This document shows, piece by piece, positions 34,010 through 44,372 of a stretch of DNA of 64,000 bases. A program made the translations under genes and the position numbers. This DNA is from Streptomyces violaceusniger Tu 4113 (GTDB lineage Bacteria; Actinomycetota; Actinomycetes; Streptomycetales; Streptomycetaceae): assembly GCF_000147815.2 (NCBI RefSeq), contig NC_015957.1, forward strand, positions 1,612,001 through 1,676,000. The letters are read 5' to 3'. The notes beneath the pieces were generated by a model. The model had not been told where the DNA came from. It was given only the letters and a program-made list of their open reading frames with translations, and did not search any database. How positions within the stretch are numbered: the stretch's first letter is position 1; every line of letters begins with the position of its first letter.

Positions 34010-35572
34010 TCAGGCGCGGGCGGTGGCGAGACGGCGGATCGCGGTCATCGGGACGGACAGCCAGTCGGGGCGGTGCCGCGCCTCGTAGAGCACTTCGTAG
34101 ACGGCCTTGTCGGTCTCATGGGCGCGCAGCAGCTCCGGCTCGTCGCGCGGATCGGTGCCGGATGCCTCCGCATAGCCCGCGCAGTATGCGGCGCGGGCGC
34201 GTCCGGCCCACGCCTGCGGGCGTTCATGGCGTCCCACGGCCGCCGCGTAGTCGAAGGACCGCAGCATGCCCGCGATATCGCGCACCGGCGGCTGCGGGCG
34301 GCGGCGCTCGGCCAGCGGACGGGACGGCTCGCCCTCGAAGTCGATCAGCGACCACCGCCCGCCCCCGCCACCGCCAACGCCTCCGCCTCCGCCTCCTCCA
34401 CCGCAGTCCTCGGTCAGCAGCGCCTGGCCCAGATGCAGATCGCCGTGGATGCGCTGGGCCGCCCAGGTGCGGCCCGCGCGCCCCAGCGCGGCCAGGTCCT
34501 CGTACGCGCCGTGCAGCTCCGCGCGGTACGGCTGGAGGGCGGGCACCGCGGCGGCGGCCGAGTCGAGGCGCTCGCTCATGGCGGCGGCGAGATGCTCGAT
34601 CTGCGGGCGGCGCAGCACGGAGGTGGGCAGGGCGCGGGCCATCGCCAGATGGACCTCGGCGGTCGCGTGCCCCAGCGCGCGGGCGGCGTCGGTGAAGTCG
34701 CCCCCGGCGGCCAGGGCGTCGAGCGCGAGCTGCCAGCCGTCCCGGGAGCCGGTCAGGAAGGGCTGCAGCACCCCCAGGGTGACGGGCTCCGCCGGTGGCC
34801 CGGCGCCCTCGGCCGGTGGCTCGGCCTCGAACCAGGCGGCGGGCGCGGGCACCCGGGTGCAGCCGGTGTGGGCGAGGGCGAGGGGGAGTTCGAGGTCGGG
34901 GTTGGTGCCGGGGCTGACCCGGCGGAAAAGTTTGAGAATAAACGTATCGCCATAGATCACCGAGGAGTTGGACTGCTCGGCGGTCATCACCCGGGGCGGC
35001 AGCGCGGAGGGGATCGCGCTGGACGGCTCCCGTACGAAGCGCAGCGGGCCGAGCCGCCCGGGCATCCGCAGCCGCTCCAGCAGCAGCGTGGTGAGCCGGG
35101 GGTCGAACAGCGCCTCGTACACCGTCTGTCCGTCCAGCGGCCCGCCGCTGGGCCGGCCGATGAGCGCGGGGGCGAGCGGCGGCGGAAGGGTGGGGCGCGC
35201 CCCGAGCAGGAGCTGGTAGCAGTCGCTGGCCGCCGCCCCGCGCCGGTGGCCGCAGCCGAAGCCGTGCCGGTGGCCGGGTGGCTCCGACTGCTGGGCGCGG
35301 ATCAGCAGATGGAGCAGCCCGGGCATACCGCCGCCCGCCCGCCACGGCAGCAGCTCGGTCGCGGAGACCAGCGCGAACCCGGTGACGGGACGGCCCTTGC
35401 CCGCGAACCAGCGCTGACGGGGCAGCCACTCGGCGAGCAGCGGCGAGAGCGAGGCGAGCAGCCCGGACGGGCCCGCGGCCGCGGCGGTGCGGGTGGCGGA
35501 CGTCGGGGGCTGGTCCCGCGGCACGGCGGTCGGCGGGTGTTGTGCCCCCCGGGAGAGCGGAGCTTCCGGCAT
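34010..35572 (-). CDS. mak: Maltokinase (Mak/Pep2) with glycine-rich insertion
   Basis: Maltokinase phosphorylates maltose to maltose-1-phosphate, the GlgE substrate. About 520 residues from ATG 35572; AAAGGA lies about nine bases upstream. The kinase fold has the catalytic HGDLHLGQ and the metal-binding IDFEGEP loop with RDIAGMLRSF. Between these is a run of about 14 glycines with one valine (encoded near 34355-34405), not typical of the family, in a surface loop. This probably comes from GGC/GGN codon slippage and should not block the active site. It sits between treS and glgB, spaced 321 bp from treS. Confidence 0.9.
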   Translation of the reverse strand: MPEAPLSRGAQHPPTAVPRDQPPTSATRTAAAAGPSGLLASLSPLLAEWLPRQRWFAGKGRPVTGFALVSATELLPWRAGGGMPGLLHLLIRAQQSEPPGHRHGFGCGHRRGAAASDCYQLLLGARPTLPPPLAPALIGRPSGGPLDGQTVYEALFDPRLTTLLLERLRMPGRLGPLRFVREPSSAIPSALPPRVMTAEQSNSSVIYGDTFILKLFRRVSPGTNPDLELPLALAHTGCTRVPAPAAWFEAEPPAEGAGPPAEPVTLGVLQPFLTGSRDGWQLALDALAAGGDFTDAARALGHATAEVHLAMARALPTSVLRRPQIEHLAAAMSERLDSAAAAVPALQPYRAELHGAYEDLAALGRAGRTWAAQRIHGDLHLGQALLTEDCGGGGGGGGVGGGGGGRWSLIDFEGEPSRPLAERRRPQPPVRDIAGMLRSFDYAAAVGRHERPQAWAGRARAAYCAGYAEASGTDPRDEPELLRAHETDKAVYEVLYEARHRPDWLSVPMTAIRRLATARA

Positions 35573-35893
35573 GGCGTCGCGTCCTTTCCCCGGGCACACG
35601 ACAGATCAGGGCAAAGTGTCCCGGATTGCGGCATTGACTGTGCGACGGTGCGGGACGTGTCGGGCGAGGATCGTCCGTACGGCGAGCTCGGTGTACGCGA
35701 TCGGGTCCGCCGGTGGCGCATGTGAGTACAGAGTGCCCATGACGGGGGGTCGAAAACGCCCGTACGCGCCCGAGATGGACGCGTACGGACGAGCGAGAGC
35801 CGGAGCGAGGGCCGCGCCCAGGCCGAAACCGGGTGGCCCGGCCCGCGGACGTCCGGCCCGGCCCGCGGACGTCCGGCCCGGCCCGGCACCGGC
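35573..35893. other. Spacer between treS and mak with tandem repeat
   Basis: A 321-bp gap in a run of otherwise close genes. Bases 35841-35860 (GCCCGCGGACGTCCGGCCCG) are exactly duplicated at 35861-35880. Whether mak has its own promoter here is likely from the distance, but I cannot identify -10/-35 boxes. Confidence 0.6.
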
Positions 35894-37626
<1,733 letters not shown>

Positions 37627-37630
<4 letters not shown>

Positions 37631-39621
37631 GTTGTGGGTGACCCTCCGATCGGTGAGGACGGTCGCAGGGACAGCACATGCGCCGGAGCCACCTCACGCC
37701 CCGGCTCCAGGCGCACGTAGTTGTCCCTGCCCCAGTGATAGGTCTCGCCGGTGAGCTCGTCGCGCACCGGGACGGACTCATGCCACTCGAGGCCGAGTTC
37801 CGGCATGTTCAACGAGACCGTCGCCTCCTGGGTGTGGTGAGGGTCCAGGTTGACGACCGTGATCACACACGAGTCGCCCGCGCGCTTGGAGTAGACGATG
37901 ACGGAATCGTTGTCGGCGTGGTGGAATCTGAGGTTGCGCAGCCGCCGCAGGGCGGGATGGCGGCGGCGCAGCCGGTTCAGCCGGGTGAGCAGCGGGGTGA
38001 TCGTTCTGCCCTCGCGCTCGGCCGCCGCCCAGTCGCGCGGCCGTAGCTGGTACTTCTCCGAGTCCAGGTACTCCTCGCTCCCCGCGCGCACCGGGGTGTT
38101 CTCGCACAGCTCGTAGCCCGCGTAGACGCCCCAGGTGGGGGAGAGGGTGGCGGCGAGCACGGCCCGCGCCTCGAAGGCGGGGCGGCCGCCCTCCTGGAGG
38201 TGGGCGTGGAGGATGTCGGGGGTGTTGACGAAGAAGTTGGGCCGCATCCAGGCGGCCGCGTCCCCGGCCAGCTCGGTGAGGTAGTCGGTCAGCTCCTGTT
38301 TGGTGTTCCGCCAGGTGAAGTAGGTGTACGACTGGTGGAAGCCGACCGCGCCGAGGGTGTTCATCATCGCCGGGCGGGTGAACGCCTCGGCGAGGAAGAG
38401 GACATCGGGGTGGGTGCGGTGGATGTCGCCGAGCACCTTCTCCCAGAAGACCACCGGTTTGGTGTGCGGATTGTCCACCCGGAAGATCCGCACCCCGTGC
38501 TCCATCCAGAAGCGCAGCACCCGCTCGGTCTCCCGGACCAGGCCGTGGAAGTCCCGGTCGAACGCTACGGGATAGATGTCCTGGTACTTCTTGGGCGGGT
38601 TCTCGGCGTACGCGACAGTGCCGTCGGCGCGCCGATGGAACCACTCGGGGTGCTCGGTGACCCACGGGTGGTCGGGGGAGCACTGGAGCGCGAAGTCCAG
38701 CGCGACCTCCATGCGCAGCTCACGGGCGCGCGCCACGAAGTGGTCGAAGTCCTCCAGGGTGCCGAGGTCCGGGTGGATCGCGTCATGGCCGCCTTCGGCC
38801 GAGCCGATGGCCCAGGGGGAGCCCACGTCGAAGGGGCCGGCGGAGAGCGTGTTGCCCGGGCCCTTGCGGTAGGCGGTGCCGATGGGGTGGATCGGCGGCA
38901 GATAGACGACGTCGAAGCCCGCGGCGGCGAGGGCGGGCAGCCGTTCGGCGGCGGTGCGCAGGGTGCCGCTGACCGGCCGCCGCCCCTCCGTCACCCTGGC
39001 GCCCTCGGAACGCGGGAAGAGCTCGTACCAGGAGCCGAACAGCGCACGCTCCCGGTCCACCTGGAGCGGCATGGGGCGCGAGGAGGTGACCAACTCCCGC
39101 AGCGGGTGGCGGTCGAGGGCCTCGGTCACATCGGGCGCGAGCGCGGCGGCGAGCCGGTCGGCCACCGGGCGGCGCTCGTCGCGCAGCCCGTCGACCGCCG
39201 CCAGGACCGCCTCCCGGCCGTCGTTCTTGGGCACTCCGGTGGCGGCCCGCTCATGCAGCCGGGCCCCCTCCTCCAGGACCAGATCGGTGTCGATCCCGGC
39301 CGGGATCTTGATCCGGGCATGGTGGCGCCAGGTGGCGATCGGATCGCTCCATGCCTCGACCGTGTAAGTCCAGCGGCCGGGCGCGCCGGGTGTGACCTCG
39401 GCGCCCCAGCGGTCGGAGCCGGGGGCGAGTTCGCGCATCGGGGTCCAGGGGCCCGAGCGGCCGGACGGATCGCGGAGGACCACATTGGCGTTGACCGCGT
39501 CATGGCCCTCCCGGAACACGGTGGCGCTGACCTCGAAGGTCTCGTCCACCACCGCCTTGGCGGGGCGGCGGCCGCAGTCGATCAGCGGGCGGATATCCAG
39601 AATGGGAATGCGACCGATCAT
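37627..39621 (-). CDS. glgE: GlgE, maltose-1-phosphate maltosyltransferase
   Basis: GlgE extends alpha-1,4-glucan chains from maltose-1-phosphate. The ATG at 39621 gives 664 residues, matching the known size, and lies after CAGGTGATCC. It shows the GH13_3 features: an N-terminal immunoglobulin-like part ([20 protein letters not shown]), [23 protein letters not shown] (nucleophile D), FLAEAFTRP (acid E) and [10 protein letters not shown]. First gene of the glgE-treS-mak-glgB operon. In Streptomyces coelicolor glgP lies immediately divergent; here a 4.6-kb block of secreted-enzyme genes is in between. Confidence 0.95.
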
Positions 39622-39853
39622 AGGATCACCTGACGGCGTTGCGGATGGAGACGCTAGGGCGGCTTTTGTCCTTTGTATCGGTTTTGCCGCCGGGCGATGG
39701 GTTGCGGGCATGACAGCTCCTGTCCGCGTTCACTCTGGTGGGCGGATGAGGTCGGCCATGGGGGGCGCGCGTGGAAAGCCTTCCCCTGTGGAACGGGGAG
39801 ACAATCCGGGTTCCCGTGAACTACCGGTCCGTAACGCCGGGTGCATGAATCGA

Positions 39854-39871
39854 CCCCGCCCGTAGGCGGGG
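39854..39871 (-). terminator. Hairpin after the subtilisin gene
   Basis: CCCCGCC-CGTA-GGCGGGG, a seven-bp stem, lies 31 bases past the stop at 39902, in the 280-bp gap before glgE. Confidence 0.5.
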
Positions 39872-39901
39872 CCGATCCACGCGATGCGTTCTGTCGCTAC
39901 G

Positions 39902-41134
39902 TCAGTTGGCCACCCGCAGCAGACGGTTCGGTGAGCCCGCCCCCGCGCCGCGCACCCGGCCCCTGCTCGCCTCGGCTATCAGCGCCGCGCCGACCTGGGC
40001 CGGGGTGGCGTAGCGGTGGCCGGCCAGATACAGCGCGGCGGCGCCCGCGACATGCGGGGCCGCCATCGAGGTGCCCGACAGCGTCCTGGTCGCCGTATCG
40101 CTCGTATTCGACGCCGAGACGATCCGGTCGCCGGGCGCGAACAGGTCGATGCCGGGGCCCCAGTTGGAGAAGCCCGAGCGCCGGTCGGCGCGGTCGGTCG
40201 AGCCCACCGTGAGCGCCGGCGCCACCCGGCCCGGCGAGAACGCGGCGGCGGGCCGGTCCTGATTGCCCGCCGCCACGGTGAAGACCAGACCGGCGGCGAT
40301 CCCCGTCCGCACCGCCGCGTCCCATTCGGGCAGCGGGGTGGCCGCCGCCGAGCCCAGGCTCAGATTGACCACGGCGGGCCGCCTGGCGTGTCGCAGCACC
40401 CAGTCCATTCCGGCCAGTACCTGGGCGACAGTGCCCTCGCCCCGGTCGTCCAGCACCCGGACGGCCACGATCGCGGCCTTCTTCGCCACGCCATAGCGGG
40501 TACCCGCCGCCGTGGCGGCCACATGGGTGCCATGGCCGTTGCCGTCCTCGGCCACCGGATCGTCGTCCACGAAGTCCCAGCCGGAGCGGGCCCGGCCGCC
40601 GAAGTCCGCATGGGAGGCGCGGACCCCGGAGTCGATGACATAGATCGTGGTCCCGCGCCCGCCGCCGCCGGGAGCGGTGTACGCCCCGTCCAGCGGCCCC
40701 TCCGGCTGGTCGATCCGGTCCAGGCCCCACGGCGGCCGCGCCTGGGCGCGGGGCGGGGCCATCCGCCGCACCCGGGTCCAGCGCAGGGACACCGGCTCGT
40801 CCCGGGTCACCGAGGCGATGCGCCGATCGGCCGCCAGCCGCCCGGCCTGCGCCGCGTTCGCCCGTACCGCATAGCCGTTGAGCGCGCTGCTGTAGACCCG
40901 GCGCACCCGTGCCCCGTACCGCTCGACCAGCGCCCGGCCCGCCCCGGACGCTGCCGCGGGCGCTCCCGCGCCCCGCTTCAGGGCGACGATATAGCCGTGG
41001 GTCCCCGCCCCGCCCGTGGCCTGGACCCCCTGCGCGGGAACGGTCTGGGTGGGTGACAGAGCCACCAGGACCACCGCGACGACGGCGGCCGGCGCCCCCA
41101 CCCTGCGCCGGCGGCCCGAAGATGCGCATGCCAT
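39902..41134 (-). CDS. Secreted subtilisin-like serine protease (S8)
   Basis: A 410-residue exported protease from ATG 41134, with GGGAGGGG upstream. Layout: signal peptide about 1-30, inhibitor I9 propeptide (HGYIVALKRG to SVTRDEPVSL, about 45-125), then the S8 domain with YVIDSGV (Asp), GHGTHVAATAAG (His) and LSGTSMAAPHVAGAAALYL (Ser). It ends without a C-terminal anchor, so it is released. It lies between the GlgE operon and two pectin lyases, all on the minus strand, but not obviously co-transcribed (310 bp gap). Confidence 0.93.
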   Translation of the reverse strand: MACASSGRRRRVGAPAAVVAVVLVALSPTQTVPAQGVQATGGAGTHGYIVALKRGAGAPAAASGAGRALVERYGARVRRVYSSALNGYAVRANAAQAGRLAADRRIASVTRDEPVSLRWTRVRRMAPPRAQARPPWGLDRIDQPEGPLDGAYTAPGGGGRGTTIYVIDSGVRASHADFGGRARSGWDFVDDDPVAEDGNGHGTHVAATAAGTRYGVAKKAAIVAVRVLDDRGEGTVAQVLAGMDWVLRHARRPAVVNLSLGSAAATPLPEWDAAVRTGIAAGLVFTVAAGNQDRPAAAFSPGRVAPALTVGSTDRADRRSGFSNWGPGIDLFAPGDRIVSASNTSDTATRTLSGTSMAAPHVAGAAALYLAGHRYATPAQVGAALIAEASRGRVRGAGAGSPNRLLRVAN

Positions 41135-41444
41135 GGAGCGATCCCCTCCCCAACTCGACGGCGCAAGCCTCGCGTGAGAGGAAAGATCCCGACAAGGGCG
41201 CATCAGGGGGCGTAAAACGTGACGGCCTCCCGCGCCGGCAGCCGCAGCGCCGCCTCCGACGACGAGCCCGGCTTCACATTGACGTGCCGGCTTGTGAGTT
41301 ATGCGAACTCACAGCTCCAGTTCGCTCCAGCGCCCCGACCAGGGGGTGATGGAAAGACTGGGTGGGACGGGCACGCGCCGTGCCTGTCCCGGTGAGGGTC
41401 AGGCACGGCGCGCGGCGGTCCGTGCGGTCCGGCCTATCCGGCGA

Positions 41445-42239
41445 TCACCTGTAGGTGATGTCGGAGGAGCTGTACTTGCAGTAGGTGCCGTCGGGGCCGC
41501 TGCCGTTCTTGCTCGGCTCGGCGCCGGTGTTGTTCCCGATGTACTTCTGGCACGGGACGATCTTCTTGCTGCTGTCCCCGACGATGGTGATGCCGCGCAG
41601 GGTCAGCGAGTCGCCGTAGTTGGTGTTGATCCCACCGATGACCTTGCCCGGGGCGGTGATCTCGGAGTTGCTCACATTGATGGTGCGCTTGTACTGCGAG
41701 GAGCAGTTGCCACAGGAGCGGACGAAGGTGGAGAAGTCCTGGCCGGCGAAGTTCGAGATGTTGAGCGTGCCGCCGCCGTTGAACTGGAAGATCTTGTCCG
41801 CGGCCTTGCGGGCGCCGCCACCGATCACGTTGAACGTCTTGCCGGTGCCGCGGAAGGTGGCGGCGTCCTCGCCGACGTCCTCCCACCAGACGTTCTGCAG
41901 GGTGCAGCTACCCTCGCAGTGGACGCCGTCGGCGGCCGGGGCGCCGAGGATGACGTTCTTCAGGGTGGCGCCGTCCTTCAGCTCGAACAGCGGGCCCTGG
42001 TCCTCCTCCTGGCCGTCGCCGCCGAGGTCGCCGGAGCCGTAGTAGCGCTTCATGCCGCCGTCGGTGGTCCCGCTGACGCCGATGGTCTTGGAGACCGCCT
42101 GCGGGGTGCCGCTGGGCGTGGGCCAGGTGGCCGCGGAGGCCGCGGGCAGGGTCAGCCCGGTGGTGATCGCGCCCGCGGTGAGGGCGACGGCGCCGAGGAC
42201 GCCGGCTATCGCGCGGTGCCTGGTGCGTTGTTCAGCCAT
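41445..42239 (-). CDS. Secreted pectate lyase, PL3
   Basis: A 264-residue exported pectate lyase of family PL3. Signal peptide 1-36 (AASA-ATWP). The beta-helix part shows DGVHCEGSCTLQNVWWEDVGEDA with the conserved cysteines and DVGEDA, a PL3 signature, then GGGARKAADKIFQFN and FVRSCGNCSSQYKR. It cleaves polygalacturonate by beta-elimination, calcium dependent. It follows a PL11 lyase by 57 bp on the same strand, so the two are likely one operon for pectin. Confidence 0.93.
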   Translation of the reverse strand: MAEQRTRHRAIAGVLGAVALTAGAITTGLTLPAASAATWPTPSGTPQAVSKTIGVSGTTDGGMKRYYGSGDLGGDGQEEDQGPLFELKDGATLKNVILGAPAADGVHCEGSCTLQNVWWEDVGEDAATFRGTGKTFNVIGGGARKAADKIFQFNGGGTLNISNFAGQDFSTFVRSCGNCSSQYKRTINVSNSEITAPGKVIGGINTNYGDSLTLRGITIVGDSSKKIVPCQKYIGNNTGAEPSKNGSGPDGTYCKYSSSDITYR

Positions 42240-42296
42240 GTCGGATCTCCTTGTCGGGGTGTGCGGGGGAAAAGGGGTTCAGGGGGTTCAGGGGGT

Positions 42297-44234
42297 TCAC
42301 GGGGTGGTGATGGCCGGACGCGGCGGGGTCGCCATCTTGTTGCCGAGGAAGAAGCTGGGGTGCGGGGGCTGGTTGTAGGCGGTGTTCTGCCAGGCCAGCG
42401 CCTCGCGGTACTGCCGGTCGTGGAGCAGCGTGGTGATCTTCCGGTCGGTCTCGTACGGCGTGGAGTAGATCCGCAGCGCCTTGTTGTCGCTGGTCGGCCA
42501 GACCACCTCCTCGCGCCAGTCGCCGAGGATGTCGCCGGAGAGCGACGGGGTGGCCTTGGTGCCGTTGTTGGAGTGCACCCCGGAGCCGGTGAGCAGCCGG
42601 GTGTCACCGGAGGTGCCGTACTTGTCGATATGCGTGCCGTCCAGCAGCTCGCGCACGGGATCGCCGTCCCACCAGGCCAGGAAGTTGATCGAGGAGGGCT
42701 TGCGGCCCTTGGCGCCGCCGCCCTCGTCGCGGATCTGGTCGTCCCGCGCGGACCACATCTCGGCGCCGTCGTTGCCCGCCCAGATGTCGCCGGCCGCGCC
42801 GCGCCCGTTGTCGCCGCCCGACGCGGTCGACCACAGCACCTGGCCGGTGCGGGCGTCGGCGAGGTACGAGCCCGGCTTGGACGAGTCCTCGTCCACCTTG
42901 AAGTACTCGAGGCCAGGGCGTGCGGGGTCGAGGTCGCCGAGGTGGGCGGCGTCGCCGTGGCCGTTCTTGTTGGTCCACAGCGCCGAGCCGTTGTCGTCCA
43001 CGGCCATCGAGCCGTAGATGATCTCGTCCCTGCCGTCGCCGTCCACGTCACCGGTCGCCAGCGCGTGGTTGCCCTGGCCGTCGTAGCCCTTGCCGGTGTT
43101 GGTGGAGCTGTTGGTGTCGAACGTCCACTGACGGGTGAGCTGCCCTCCGCTGAACCTCCAGGCGGAGATCACCGTGCGGGTGTAGTAACCGCGCGCCTCG
43201 ATCAGTGAGGGGGTGGAGCCGTTGAGATACGCCGTCCCGGCCAGGAAGCGGTCCACGCGGTTGCCGTAGGAATCGCCCCACGAGGAGACGGTGCCGCGCG
43301 GCGGGACGTAATCCACCGTGCTCATCGCGGCGCCCGTGCGCCCGTTGAACATCGTCAGATATTCGGGCCCGCTGAGCACATAGCCGCTGGAGTTGCGGTA
43401 GTCGGCGGAGGCGCTGCCGATGGTCTTCCCGGCGCCGTCGACCGTGCCGTCCGCGGTCTTCATCGCGACCTCGGCCTGGCCGTCGCCGTCGTAGTCGTAC
43501 ACCTGGAACTGGGTGTAGTGGGCGCCGGAGCGGATGTTGCGGCCCAGGTCGATCCGCCACAGCCGCTGCCCCTGCAGGGTGTAGCCGTCCACGACGGTGT
43601 TGCCGGTGACGCCCGACTGCGAGTTGTCCTTGGCGTTGGTCGGCTGCCACTTGAGGACGAAGTCCAGATCGCCGTCGCCGTCGAGGTCGCCGACCGAGGC
43701 GTCATTGGCCTCGTAGATGTAGTCCGAACCGCCCGCCGGCGGCGAGATCGGCACGTCGTAGTACCCCGGGCGGAACTGCGTCGCGCTCGGCGAGGCGGGC
43801 TGCTCGACCCCGCCCACGATGGCCCGCACGGTGTAGTCCGCGCTGTTGGGGGCGTCCTTGTGCAGGTAGTTGGTGGTGGTGATGGGGGAGGAGTTGACCT
43901 TGACGGCGCCGCGGTAGAGGTTGAACGTCACCTCGTTCGGGTCGGTGGCCAGCCAGCGCCAGCTCACCAGGTTGTCATTGCCGGTGTGCACGCTCACCAG
44001 CCCCCGGTCCAGCTTCTCCAACTGGGCCGCGGCCTTGGTCCCGGCCCCGGCCTTCGGGGCTCCCGCGGTCTCGGCGGCCCCCGAGACGCCCGTCAGGGTG
44101 GTGACGGTCAGCGCCCCCGCCACGCAGGCGGCGGCCATCATCCGGCCGCGGGCCGGCCCCTTCCGGCTCGTCGGCGGGGCGGATCCGGGCGGACGGGCGG
44201 GGGGCGGAGTGTGCGAACTGTCCCGAGAGCGCAC
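42297..44234 (-). CDS. Secreted rhamnogalacturonan lyase, PL11
   Basis: About 645 residues from GTG 44234, with GGAGG at 44240-44244. A Tat-like or long Sec signal (RGRMMAAACVAGALTVTTL) precedes the mature part. PL11 features are clear: AQLEKLDRGLVSVHTG and NDNLVSWRWLATDPN, repeated calcium-binding motifs DLDGDGDLDF, DYDGDGQAE, DVDGDGRDE that decorate the eight-bladed propeller, and DILGDWREEVVW. It cleaves the rhamnogalacturonan I backbone. Together with PL3 it allows growth on plant pectin. It diverges from glgP. Confidence 0.94.
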   Translation of the reverse strand: MRSRDSSHTPPPARPPGSAPPTSRKGPARGRMMAAACVAGALTVTTLTGVSGAAETAGAPKAGAGTKAAAQLEKLDRGLVSVHTGNDNLVSWRWLATDPNEVTFNLYRGAVKVNSSPITTTNYLHKDAPNSADYTVRAIVGGVEQPASPSATQFRPGYYDVPISPPAGGSDYIYEANDASVGDLDGDGDLDFVLKWQPTNAKDNSQSGVTGNTVVDGYTLQGQRLWRIDLGRNIRSGAHYTQFQVYDYDGDGQAEVAMKTADGTVDGAGKTIGSASADYRNSSGYVLSGPEYLTMFNGRTGAAMSTVDYVPPRGTVSSWGDSYGNRVDRFLAGTAYLNGSTPSLIEARGYYTRTVISAWRFSGGQLTRQWTFDTNSSTNTGKGYDGQGNHALATGDVDGDGRDEIIYGSMAVDDNGSALWTNKNGHGDAAHLGDLDPARPGLEYFKVDEDSSKPGSYLADARTGQVLWSTASGGDNGRGAAGDIWAGNDGAEMWSARDDQIRDEGGGAKGRKPSSINFLAWWDGDPVRELLDGTHIDKYGTSGDTRLLTGSGVHSNNGTKATPSLSGDILGDWREEVVWPTSDNKALRIYSTPYETDRKITTLLHDRQYREALAWQNTAYNQPPHPSFFLGNKMATPPRPAITTP

Positions 44235-44372
44235 GTGGTCCTCCAAGGCATGGGGGGAAGGTGTGCCCCCTAGTCGCCCCCTTGGCCGGAAAGGTTGCCG
44301 CCTTCGGGCCGACTTCTCGGGAGCGGGGCGAAACAGCCGAAACGGGGACTCGTCGGCCGCTACCGTCGGAGG

